From: Marinomonas aquimarina
Lineage (GTDB): Bacteria; Pseudomonadota; Gammaproteobacteria; Pseudomonadales; Marinomonadaceae
DNA length: 64,000 nucleotides
Assembly: GCF_900089755.1 (NCBI RefSeq)
Contig: NZ_FLOC01000009.1
Coordinates: 62,001-126,000 of the forward strand
Reading direction: 5' to 3'
Position 1 is the first letter of the stretch, and each line of letters opens with the position of its first letter. The position numbers and the translations under genes were made by a program. Positions 17,913 to 25,548 of this stretch are shown here, piece after piece. The notes below the pieces were generated by a model. It saw nothing but the letters and a program-made list of their open reading frames with translations. It was not told the DNA's origin and did no database searches.

Positions 17913-19034
17913 ATGATCAACGCAAAAGCCTTTAGCAAGTGGACGCTTGCTGGGATCACTGCCGCAACACTGGTTGCTTGCGGTGGCTCCGAGCAATCTA
18001 GCAGTACGGAAACCCAAGCGGCAGCGCCTGCCAAACAAGAAACCATCGAATGGAAAATGGTCACCACTTGGCCAAAGAACTTCCCTGGTTTGGGCACCGG
18101 CGCAGAATACCTAGCCAACAATATTAATGAAATGTCGGGTGGCCGTTTAAAAGTAAAAGTGTATGCGGCGGGTGAATTGGTGCCACCGCTAGAAGTGTTT
18201 GATGCAGTATCCCGTGGTACCGCTGAGCTAGGCCATGGTGCCGCCTATTATTGGAAAGGCAAAGCCCCTGCGGCGCAGTTCTTTACTGCAGTGCCGTTTG
18301 GTATGACGGCTCAAGAGATCAACTCTTGGATCTACCATGGCGGCGGTATGAAGCTATGGCAAGAAGTGTACGAACCGTTTAACTTGATTCCACTGACATC
18401 TGGTAACACTGGGGTACAGATGGGTGGTTGGTTCAATAAAGAGATCAATTCCTTAGAAGACTTCAGTGGCCTGAAAATGCGTATCCCAGGCCTTGGCGGT
18501 GAAGTACTCGAAAAACTGGGCGGCTCGCCAATTAACCTGCCTGGGGGTGAGATCTTCACCGCGCTGCAAACCGGTACCATCGATGCGACTGAGTGGGTTG
18601 GCCCTTACAACGATCTAGCGTTTGGTTTGTACAAAGCGGCGAAATACTACTACTACCCAGGTTGGCATGAGCCGGGTTCTGAGATGGAGCTGTTGGTCAA
18701 CAAAACGGCGTTTGAAGCGCTACCAAAAGACCTACAAGCGATTGTTCGTTCAGCGTCTCGTCAAGCGACTCAAGACATGCTAGATGAGTTCACTGCGTTG
18801 AATAATGACGCCTTACAAACGCTTGTTAATGAGCATAATGTCGATCTTCGCCCGTTCCCTGACGATGTCTTGAAAGCCCTAAAAGTAGCGTCTCAAGAAA
18901 CGCTTGAAGGTGTTGCGGCGAACGATGAGATGAGTAAGAAAGTCTACGAGTCGTTCAAAGCCTTCCTAGGTAAGGTATCGCAATGGCATGATGTGTCTGA
19001 ACGTGCCTACATCAACGCCCGTGATGCCGAATAG
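17913..19034 (+). CDS. TRAP transporter solute-binding lipoprotein, third of three
   Basis: A 373-residue paralogue with the same first 10 codons in meaning as copy 2 (MINAKAFSKW), lipobox LVAC (C23) and mature start EWKMVTTWPKNFPGLGTGAE. It diverges most in the domain-closing half: MRIPGLGGEVLEKLGGSPINLPGGEIF in place of the ARAGATVVNMPGSEIF type, and YHGGGMKLWQ before the hinge. This is the form most common in the family, so copies 1 and 2 may be the derived ones with altered ligand choice. GAGGGA lies 9 bases before the ATG. It ends with its own terminator. Confidence 0.9.
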   Translation: MINAKAFSKWTLAGITAATLVACGGSEQSSSTETQAAAPAKQETIEWKMVTTWPKNFPGLGTGAEYLANNINEMSGGRLKVKVYAAGELVPPLEVFDAVSRGTAELGHGAAYYWKGKAPAAQFFTAVPFGMTAQEINSWIYHGGGMKLWQEVYEPFNLIPLTSGNTGVQMGGWFNKEINSLEDFSGLKMRIPGLGGEVLEKLGGSPINLPGGEIFTALQTGTIDATEWVGPYNDLAFGLYKAAKYYYYPGWHEPGSEMELLVNKTAFEALPKDLQAIVRSASRQATQDMLDEFTALNNDALQTLVNEHNVDLRPFPDDVLKALKVASQETLEGVAANDEMSKKVYESFKAFLGKVSQWHDVSERAYINARDAE

Positions 19035-19060
19035 GCATTGCCACATTGCGTGACACAGGA

Positions 19061-19085
19061 AAGCCCCGCTACTGCGGGGCTTTTT
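19061..19085 (+). terminator. Rho-independent terminator after the third binding-protein gene
   Basis: Stem AAGCCCCGC / GCGGGGCTT with a 4-base loop, then T residues. Confidence 0.9.
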
Positions 19086-19211
19086 GCATAAGTGAATGCT
19101 TATTAAATAACATATCACTACAAACAGATTGCATTATTAAACAGCTTAGAAATTGACCGGAGCGGCCGTGCATCTTAGGCTAATCCTTGGTTAATAACAG
19201 GTTTGACGACT

Positions 19212-20444
19212 ATGATCCCTTCCGTCATTTATTACTCAAAGACAGTTACTCCCTGGAAGGAGTCGTTAAAAAATTTGCTGTCACGTGTCCCCGATCAATT
19301 CAGCTGGCAAGGCATTGAATCGCTTCAAGAAACCCCTGTGTCAGGTTTGATTATCATGCACCAGTCAGATTTGCTGGCCGAAGACTACCCCTATATTGCA
19401 GCTCGTAAAGTGCTGATCCTGTTGGATAAGTGGGACTTTAGTCTGGCTTTGAAATGGATCATGCAAGGGGTCAACGACAGTGCCGCTTACGACGATTTAA
19501 CCCGTATTGCCACTTGGATTGTGTCAGAGAAGGCACGGATATCTTGGCACAATAATAACCTTGCCCAGCAAGAAAACATTCTGCAAACCGTGCTGGATGC
19601 CATTCCGGTGCCGATCTTTTATAAAGACGAGTTTCATATTTACCGTGGTTGTAACCAGGCTTTTAGTGAGTTCATTGGGTTGCCGAAAGAGAGTGTCGTG
19701 AACCACTCGGTGTATGACATTGCCCCCAAAGAGTTAGCCGATATCTACTACCAAGCGGATCAAGCGCTGCTGGACTCCGGTGGTACGCAAGTTTATGAAG
19801 CGGCGGTGAAAAATGCCCAAGGCGAGCAGTTCGAGATAGAGTTCAATAAAGCCGTCTTTTTCAAAGAAAACGGTGATAAAGCTGGCCAAGTCGGCGCGAT
19901 GCTCGACATTACCGAGCGCAATCGCCTGATGCGTCAGCTGGATCAAGCCAGTCGTACCGATCCGTTAACGGGGGTCGGCAACCGTCGTGAGTTTAACCTA
20001 GCGGTCAGCATTACCTTGCAAAAAGCCCAGAATGCTTATGGTTCCACCAGTTTACTGACCATCGATATTGATCACTTTAAATCTATTAATGACCGCTTTG
20101 GACATTCTTGTGGTGATGAAGCGCTGAAGTTTCTGGTGAGTTGCATACATGAAGCCATTCCCGCAACAGGGCAGGTGTTCCGAATTGGCGGTGAAGAATT
20201 CTATGTCTTGCTGCCCAAGTTGGACTTGGCGCAAGCGAAGCAGGTCGCGGAGCGTGTGCGTCAGCATATTCCGGAGCAAGTGATGACTTTAAAAAGCGAA
20301 CCAGTGCAAATGACAGTATCGATTGGTGTGATTCAGTTAGCCTCGGAAAACATGCTGGAAGAGTCGTTTAAACGGGTCGATCAAGCCCTTTATGAAGCGA
20401 AAATGACTGGACGCAATCGTGTCTGTCTCGCCTATTACGATTAA
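19212..20444 (+). CDS. PAS-GGDEF diguanylate cyclase, soluble
   Basis: Makes cyclic di-GMP from two GTP. Three parts of about 410 residues: an unassigned N-terminal domain (1-115), a PAS domain (122-236, VLDAIPVPIFYKDE to AMLDITERN), and a GGDEF domain (245-410) with DPLTGVGNRREF, DIDHFKSIND, GDEAL and the active-site GGEEF at 326-330. The residues before the active site (PATGQVF) do not form the RxxD inhibitory site, so product feedback is not expected. No membrane segment is visible. The N-terminal domain ends in a stretch (MQGVNDSAAYDDLTRIATWI) reminiscent of the last helices of a receiver domain. ACAGG 10 bases upstream favours ATG 19212 over TTG 19203. Confidence 0.88.
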   Translation: MIPSVIYYSKTVTPWKESLKNLLSRVPDQFSWQGIESLQETPVSGLIIMHQSDLLAEDYPYIAARKVLILLDKWDFSLALKWIMQGVNDSAAYDDLTRIATWIVSEKARISWHNNNLAQQENILQTVLDAIPVPIFYKDEFHIYRGCNQAFSEFIGLPKESVVNHSVYDIAPKELADIYYQADQALLDSGGTQVYEAAVKNAQGEQFEIEFNKAVFFKENGDKAGQVGAMLDITERNRLMRQLDQASRTDPLTGVGNRREFNLAVSITLQKAQNAYGSTSLLTIDIDHFKSINDRFGHSCGDEALKFLVSCIHEAIPATGQVFRIGGEEFYVLLPKLDLAQAKQVAERVRQHIPEQVMTLKSEPVQMTVSIGVIQLASENMLEESFKRVDQALYEAKMTGRNRVCLAYYD

Positions 20445-20483
20445 CCTCGCTTAGGCGAGGGTGCCTTTCCTAATATCCTATTT

Positions 20484-20506
20484 AAAACAATTCTCATTTG
20501 TATTAC
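20484..20506 (+). promoter_or_regulatory. Fur-box-like operator before the ECF sigma gene
   Basis: The segment AAACAATTCTCATTTGTATT, read on the other strand AATACAAATGAGAATTGTTT, resembles the Fur consensus of repeated GATAAT units. It lies about 95 bases before an iron-type sigma factor gene, where Fur control is usual. A second similar AATGAGAA core is present near 22064-22081, before the receptor gene. Confidence 0.55.
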
Positions 20507-20596
20507 CATTATTCCATCATTGTCGCGATGTATCGGAACCATCGCGCCATCGGAAGGGATAACTGTCACCGTATTCTGAAAAGGCTTTGAACTGTT

Positions 20597-21118
20597 ATGC
20601 AAAACGCTTTCTCAAGCCACTTTGCGAGTTTCTATCGTCAGCATCATGCTTGGCTGAATCGATTTATCGCGCGCCGGCTCGCCTGTGAAGCGACAGCGGC
20701 GGACCTCACGCAAGACAGTTTTATTCGCTTAATCGCTCGGCAAGACAATTTACAAACCATCGAGTCGCCGCGAGCGTACTTAACCACCATTGCAAAGAGC
20801 TTGTTAGCCAATCATTGGCGCCGCCAAGACATTGAGCAAGCCTATTTAGAGGCTTTGCAAGCGCAACCGGAGCCTTACGCTGCCTCCGCTGAAGAACAGT
20901 ATGAGGTGATCGAAACCCTATGCCGTTTGGATGCCATGTTGCAGGGGCTGCCGCTTAAAGCACGTCAGGCATTTTTAATGTCACGCTTACAGAATGTTCG
21001 CTACCAAGACATTGCCAGCGAGTTAGAGGTGTCTGAGCGGATGGTGAAAAAGTACATTGCCCAGGCGTTGTTGCAATGCGCCAAAGCAGAACGGGAGATG
21101 GACGATGCCGCCGCTTGA
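20597..21118 (+). CDS. FecI-type ECF sigma factor
   Basis: A 173-residue extracytoplasmic-function sigma factor. Region 2 runs from FASFYRQHHAWLNRFIARRL to LTQDSFIRLIARQDNLQ (residues 9-55) with the SPRAYLTTIAKSLLANHWRR segment, and region 4 holds LPLKARQAFLMSRLQNVRYQ and the HTH IASELEVSERMVKKYIAQAL. The length and motifs fit the FecI/PvdS iron-starvation group. It overlaps the next gene, an anti-sigma factor, by 14 bases, and a TonB receptor follows: the standard cell-surface signalling order. Expected to direct transcription of the receptor gene when the receptor binds its ferric ligand. Confidence 0.9.
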   Translation: MQNAFSSHFASFYRQHHAWLNRFIARRLACEATAADLTQDSFIRLIARQDNLQTIESPRAYLTTIAKSLLANHWRRQDIEQAYLEALQAQPEPYAASAEEQYEVIETLCRLDAMLQGLPLKARQAFLMSRLQNVRYQDIASELEVSERMVKKYIAQALLQCAKAEREMDDAAA

Positions 21119-22082
21119 CGCTCATGACCAAGCATTGGAAGAGGCCGCGTTTTGGTTTGCCTGCCTACAGGACGAGCCAGTCAGTGAACAAGATCGCCAA
21201 GCCTGGCAACAATGGTTGGCGCAGTCTGAATTGCACCAACAAGCTTGGTGGCGCATTGAGCAAGTCGATAAGCAGTTCCAGCAATTGCCCGTTGAACAAA
21301 GCATGCAGGCGTTGAGCGCGGCAGGTAAAAGCCGGCGTCAGTTTCTGTATGGCTTGGCGGGGGCGGCGCTGCTGTTACCCTTGGCAACGTGGCTGCAACG
21401 GGATCAAATCAGTGCGCAACTGGCGTCGGGCATGGTGCATCAAACCCAAGTCGGTGAAGTGCGCCAATGGTCGTTGGCCGATGGCAGCAAGCTGTGGCTC
21501 AATACCAATTCCATCGCCGCGGTGGACTATCAGTCACAGCGTCGTCAGGTGCAGTTGTTACGCGGCGAGATCTTTGTCGAAGCGGCGCCCGATGCTAGGC
21601 CACTAACGGTGCTGACGGATTATGGTGCGGTGCACACCCAGGTCAGTCAGTTGACCGTGCGTAGCGCGGGCAAAGACACCGCACATGGGGTGTATGTGTC
21701 GATCAGCGATGGCGAGGCGGCGGTGAGGCCGAGCCAGGGCAGGTCGGTTCCGTTGCAGTCAAAACAATCCCTGTATTTTAATGAACGCCGTACTACAGAC
21801 ATTGAGTCGCCGTCGGAAAATGATCGCGCCTGGCAAAACGGATTTCTGGTGGCGGACAACATGCGCTTGGGGGATTTTATTGACTCACTGAGTCGTTACC
21901 ATGGGCAAGGTTGGCTGAAATGCTCCGATAATGTGGCGAACTTACGCTTAATTGGTCACTTTCCCGTGGCGGATACGGAAAAAGTGTTGCACACCTTAGC
22001 CCTGAGTTTGCCCATCAACATCCGCCGAGTGACGCCTTGGTTTACCTTTATAGAAGAGAATGTAAAAAGTTCTCATTCTTAG
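21105..22082 (+). CDS. FecR-family anti-sigma factor with a twin-arginine-like motif
   Basis: A 325-residue transmembrane regulator. Residues 1-70 are the cytosolic DUF4880-type domain that holds the sigma factor (EEAAFWFACLQDEPVSEQDRQAWQQWL). A single hydrophobic stretch (about 80-97) is preceded by SRRQFL at 76-81, a twin-arginine motif; E. coli FecR has been reported to need the Tat system. The periplasmic part carries the FecR domain (QVGEVRQWSLADGSKLWLNTNS) and a C-terminal STN-like segment (NMRLGDFIDSLSRYHGQGWL) that should contact the receptor. The ATG at 21105 has GGGAG seven bases upstream and overlaps the sigma gene. Confidence 0.88.
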   Translation: MPPLDAHDQALEEAAFWFACLQDEPVSEQDRQAWQQWLAQSELHQQAWWRIEQVDKQFQQLPVEQSMQALSAAGKSRRQFLYGLAGAALLLPLATWLQRDQISAQLASGMVHQTQVGEVRQWSLADGSKLWLNTNSIAAVDYQSQRRQVQLLRGEIFVEAAPDARPLTVLTDYGAVHTQVSQLTVRSAGKDTAHGVYVSISDGEAAVRPSQGRSVPLQSKQSLYFNERRTTDIESPSENDRAWQNGFLVADNMRLGDFIDSLSRYHGQGWLKCSDNVANLRLIGHFPVADTEKVLHTLALSLPINIRRVTPWFTFIEENVKSSHS

Positions 22083-22174
22083 TTCCCTTTTTCGATGCTG
22101 ACGTGGCATAGCTTGCGAATGACAGCTTTGTCACATGTTTATCACTGATTTGAATCGAAGTTTGGGACTCTACC

Positions 22175-24538
22175 ATGTTTAAAAGAACTGCTATTTCTGC
22201 TCTGATGGTCACCGCACTGGGTGTGGTACCGGCCTACGCTGCACAGAACGTCGCTGGCCCTGAGAGCGTAATGAGCGTTGCCTACCAGTACGATATTCCG
22301 TCGGGCTCACTGAGTAATGCGCTGTTGAACTTTGCCTCTGCCAGCGGCTTGTCTTTAGCAGCGGATGCCAGCCTTACCCTTGGCAAACAGAGTGCCGGAG
22401 TGCAAGGGGAATTAACCGTTGAGCAAGCGTTGCAACGCTTATTGGCGGATTCTGGACTGCGCGCCTTGATTCAAGACTCAGTGATTTTCCTCAGTTCGGA
22501 CAGTGCTCTGTCGAATAATGAGCCGTTGCAACTGGATGCCTTAGCCGTCACTGCCAAGCGCAGTAGTCGTGTCTCTAAAGGAGCCACTGGCCTAGCGCTT
22601 GAGATCAAAGATACACCGCAGTCGATCACCACCATTGAACAGCAAACCCTAGCCGATAATGGCCTCACTTCCAGTAACGATGCGCTCAGTTTTATGACTG
22701 GCGTAAACGTTGACCAATATGAAACCAACCGAGCACGCTATAACTCCCGAGGCTTCGGCATTCAGCTGACCCAGGTGGACGGCCTGGGCATGACCAACGA
22801 TTGGGGTACCGTGATCGGTCAGAAAGATACTTTTTTGTTTGAAAAGATCGAAGCGATTCGTGGCGCCAATGGCCTGTTAACCGGTGTCGGCAATGCTTCG
22901 GGGACGATTAACTTTGTGCGCAAACGTCCGACCAACGAAGACGCTGGACAAGTCAGCCTCACGGCTGGCTCCCATGATCAGGTACGTGGTGCAGTCGATT
23001 ACAACAAGGTACTGACCGAAGACGGTCGTTGGGCCGCGCGTGTGGTGGCTGTGGCGGAGCAAAGTGATTCCTATATTCGTGATTTAGAAGATCAGCACGA
23101 ATCACTTTACGTCGTCGTCGATGGACAGGTCGGTGACAATGGCATTTTGACCTTCGGTATGAACTACCGCAACGCGGAGCAAGATGCGCCGATGTGGGGT
23201 GCGCTAACCCTGAATGTGGAAGACGGTAGCCAAGCGGAGTTTGATCGCTCCACGTCCAGTGCCATGAACTGGGCTTACTACGACACCAAAACCCAAGACG
23301 CCTTTATCGAATACAGCCACTTATTGGACAACGATTGGGAAGTAAAAGGGACTTACACTTACCGTGAATACGAAGGCGATTCAAAACTGTTCTACGCTTA
23401 CTCCCCAAGCGGCGCTTTGAACAGCGATTACACCGGTTTGGTCGGCTGGCCGTACTCGGGCTTTACCAAGTTGGAAAACAATCTGTTTGATATCAACCTA
23501 AGTGGTGATTTTGAGGCCTTTGGCCGCGAGCACAGTTTACTGCTTGGCGTGAGTCATTCGACGCAGGATTCGAAACGTTACGAGCGTCCCTACGATACCG
23601 CGAACTATCAATTCCTGCCGCTCCCAGCCATGCCCTACGATGGCGATGATTACCCAGAGCCGATCTTTGGTGCCAAGCAGCTGAGTGGTACCGGCGAGCA
23701 GCTGCTGACACGTTTGTACTTGGCCTCTAAGCTTGAGCTGAGCGATCAACTGCACTCGATTGTTGGTATGAATGCGATCAAGTTACAGCGTGAAGGGGAT
23801 TCTATCTTTGGCGGCGGTACGACTACGACGAGCTACCCTGACACCGAAGAAGTCAGCCCTTATGTGAGTTTCTTGTACGACCTAAGCGATGATGTGGTGG
23901 CGTACGTCTCATACTCCGATATCTACCAAAACCAAGATCAGACAGACTACGATGGCCGCTACCTGGATCCTGTTAAAGGTGTGAATTACGAAGCGGGTGT
24001 GAAAACCGAGTGGTTCGACAAGCGCGTGTTGGCGACTTTCTCGGTATTTACCGCAGAGCAAGATGGTTTGGCAACGCAAGCAGAAAACTTGAATGCCGAT
24101 GGTGATCGTTACTATGTGCCGAAAGACGTGACTTCGAAAGGTTTTGAAATGGAAGTGTCGGGCTATTTAACCGACCGTACGCGTCTGTCTCTCGGTCTGA
24201 CACATCTGAATCTCGAAGGTCCGGATGGCAAAGACATCTACAAATGGACCCCTCGTGATAGCGTTAAGTTGATGCTGGATACCCGCCTAGCTTCTGTTCC
24301 AGGGCTTAAAGTGGGTGTAAACACACGCTGGCAATCCAAAGTGGAGTCGACCTCTGGCATGAAGCAGGACGCTTACATGCTGACCAATGCCTTTGCCTCC
24401 TACGACATCAATGATGCCGCCAGTGTACGTTTAAACATCGATAACCTATTCGATAAGAAATACATCCAGAGCCTATACTCGAGCGCGATTTACGGTGCGC
24501 CACGTACCGCGAAAGTGACCTTTGATTACCACTTCTAG
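22175..24538 (+). CDS. TonB-dependent siderophore receptor with an N-terminal signalling domain
   Basis: Outer-membrane receptor of 787 residues importing a ferric siderophore using TonB energy. A signal peptide (1-22, ending AYA) is followed by an STN domain (about 38-105, YDIPSGSLSNALLNFASASG onward), a TonB-box-like LDALAVTA, the plug (SKGATGLALEIKDTPQSITT to GNASGTINFVRKRP) and a 22-strand barrel ending in FDYHF with the terminal Phe that aids assembly. The plug motifs fit the ferrichrome/ferric-hydroxamate/pyoverdine-type group; the ligand is unknown. The STN domain and the upstream sigma/anti-sigma genes make it a transducer as well as a transporter. Confidence 0.92.
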   Translation: MFKRTAISALMVTALGVVPAYAAQNVAGPESVMSVAYQYDIPSGSLSNALLNFASASGLSLAADASLTLGKQSAGVQGELTVEQALQRLLADSGLRALIQDSVIFLSSDSALSNNEPLQLDALAVTAKRSSRVSKGATGLALEIKDTPQSITTIEQQTLADNGLTSSNDALSFMTGVNVDQYETNRARYNSRGFGIQLTQVDGLGMTNDWGTVIGQKDTFLFEKIEAIRGANGLLTGVGNASGTINFVRKRPTNEDAGQVSLTAGSHDQVRGAVDYNKVLTEDGRWAARVVAVAEQSDSYIRDLEDQHESLYVVVDGQVGDNGILTFGMNYRNAEQDAPMWGALTLNVEDGSQAEFDRSTSSAMNWAYYDTKTQDAFIEYSHLLDNDWEVKGTYTYREYEGDSKLFYAYSPSGALNSDYTGLVGWPYSGFTKLENNLFDINLSGDFEAFGREHSLLLGVSHSTQDSKRYERPYDTANYQFLPLPAMPYDGDDYPEPIFGAKQLSGTGEQLLTRLYLASKLELSDQLHSIVGMNAIKLQREGDSIFGGGTTTTSYPDTEEVSPYVSFLYDLSDDVVAYVSYSDIYQNQDQTDYDGRYLDPVKGVNYEAGVKTEWFDKRVLATFSVFTAEQDGLATQAENLNADGDRYYVPKDVTSKGFEMEVSGYLTDRTRLSLGLTHLNLEGPDGKDIYKWTPRDSVKLMLDTRLASVPGLKVGVNTRWQSKVESTSGMKQDAYMLTNAFASYDINDAASVRLNIDNLFDKKYIQSLYSSAIYGAPRTAKVTFDYHF

Positions 24539-24554
24539 TGGCGCATGGATTAGG

Positions 24555-24604
24555 AAAAAAAAGCCCGCGAATCATCCATGTTAGGGAGGTGGATGATGCG
24601 GGCT
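24555..24604 (-). terminator. Rho-independent terminator serving the minus-strand PutA-tail gene
   Basis: AGCCCGC with ATCATCCA pairs with TGGATGAT and GCGGGCT; on the minus strand the stem is followed by eight T. On the plus strand, after the receptor gene, the same hairpin has no T run. Confidence 0.85.
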
Positions 24605-24695
24605 GAAGCGCTGAGACGATGTCAGCGGTGCGTTCTAGGTGGAGACCAGACCGTTTAAACCGCTGAATTCGTCGCAGGGGTTACTCGACTCTGGA

Positions 24696-25385
24696 CTACT
24701 CGGCTTTACTGCCAAGCTCTAACAGCGTGGCATTACCACCGATGGCGGTGGTGTTGGTGGAGACGGTTTGTTCGGTGACAAAGCGCAAAATATAGTTTGG
24801 CGCGGCAATGGTGCTGAGGCGGACGAGATCGGTTTCTTCCACCAGCTGACACAGTAAGCCTGGTTTTTGTGCCAACTGCTGACTGAGTTGCTGCGCTTTT
24901 TCTGGATCGCAGATGATGGCCACACCAGCAAGATCGCTGGCCTCAACGATGGAATCCCGCGCTGACTCGGCGATGTTTTGAATCACACCTTGAGGGACGT
25001 ATTTGGCCAGTTGATCCATCAGTGCTTGGCCTTCTGGACCCACGGTAATAATAGGGTTACCTGCCACTAAGGCGGCGAACATTTGGCCGATTAAGCCAAC
25101 GCTTGCCTGTTCACTGTTGAGCCCCGCTTGAACGGCGGTCAGAAATGCCCCGCGACCATGGGTCGATAGCACGTTACTTTCACCGGTTGGCCCAGGCATC
25201 ACCTGTGCTGCGCCGATTTCATGACGGGCATTGGCCAGCTGCCAGCGTGCCATCTGTGCTTGTTCATGGCTGAGACTGTAAATGGCTTGCTCGAGTTTTT
25301 CGGCACGGCCTTGGACGCCTAATGTGTTCCACGCTTCAAACACTTGGTTGGCAACATCGATTTGAATAGGTTTTACGATCGTCAT
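24696..25385 (-). CDS. Stand-alone C-terminal domain of PutA (ALDH-like fold, no catalytic role visible)
   Basis: A 229-residue protein. Its end, RFVTEQTVSTNTTAIGGNATLLELG, matches the closing motif of long PutA proteins (SLSVNTAAAGGNASLM type in E. coli), and GNPIITVGPEGQALM also fits that extra C-terminal domain, which in long PutAs adopts an aldehyde-dehydrogenase-like fold and helps seal the substrate tunnel. The PutA encoded just upstream lacks it. This gene has its own ATG with GGAGA seven bases before, so it is not a frameshift remnant. It lies 163 bases after putA with a hairpin repeat between; presumably the two proteins assemble. Confidence 0.75.
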   Translation of the reverse strand: MTIVKPIQIDVANQVFEAWNTLGVQGRAEKLEQAIYSLSHEQAQMARWQLANARHEIGAAQVMPGPTGESNVLSTHGRGAFLTAVQAGLNSEQASVGLIGQMFAALVAGNPIITVGPEGQALMDQLAKYVPQGVIQNIAESARDSIVEASDLAGVAIICDPEKAQQLSQQLAQKPGLLCQLVEETDLVRLSTIAAPNYILRFVTEQTVSTNTTAIGGNATLLELGSKAE

Positions 25386-25440
25386 AGTTTGTATCTCCTA
25401 TTGCTTGGATTCATTTACCCAAACAATTCCAATTCTAACC

Positions 25441-25533
25441 TCGCTTACCTTGGTAGCACCGATCGACAGACATCCCTGTCTGCGACGATCGGATCAGTCC
25501 ATCCATGGACTGAGTGCTTACCAAGGCAAGCGA
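25441..25533 (-). repeat. Hairpin repeat element, copy B (REP-like), between putA and its separated tail
   Basis: Outer arms TCGCTTACCTTGGTAGCAC (25441-25459) and GTGCTTACCAAGGCAAGCGA (25514-25533) pair with one mismatch and one gap. Inside are CGATCGACAGACATCCCTG with its complement and the perfect hairpin TCAGTCCAT-CC-ATGGACTGA (25494-25513). On the minus strand the inner core reads as in copy A at 2405-2494; the outer arms do not match copy A. Confidence 0.82.
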
Positions 25534-25548
25534 AGTGTGAGTGTTCTG

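Noticed and set aside
16550..19034. Assembly duplication of the TRAP binding-protein gene
   Set aside because: The three copies differ throughout at protein level and in their terminators, so they are real paralogues.
24696..25548. Frameshift or pseudogene in putA
   Set aside because: The tail gene has its own ATG and ribosome-binding site, 163 bases separate the two, and both frames are fully open, so a true split is more likely than decay.
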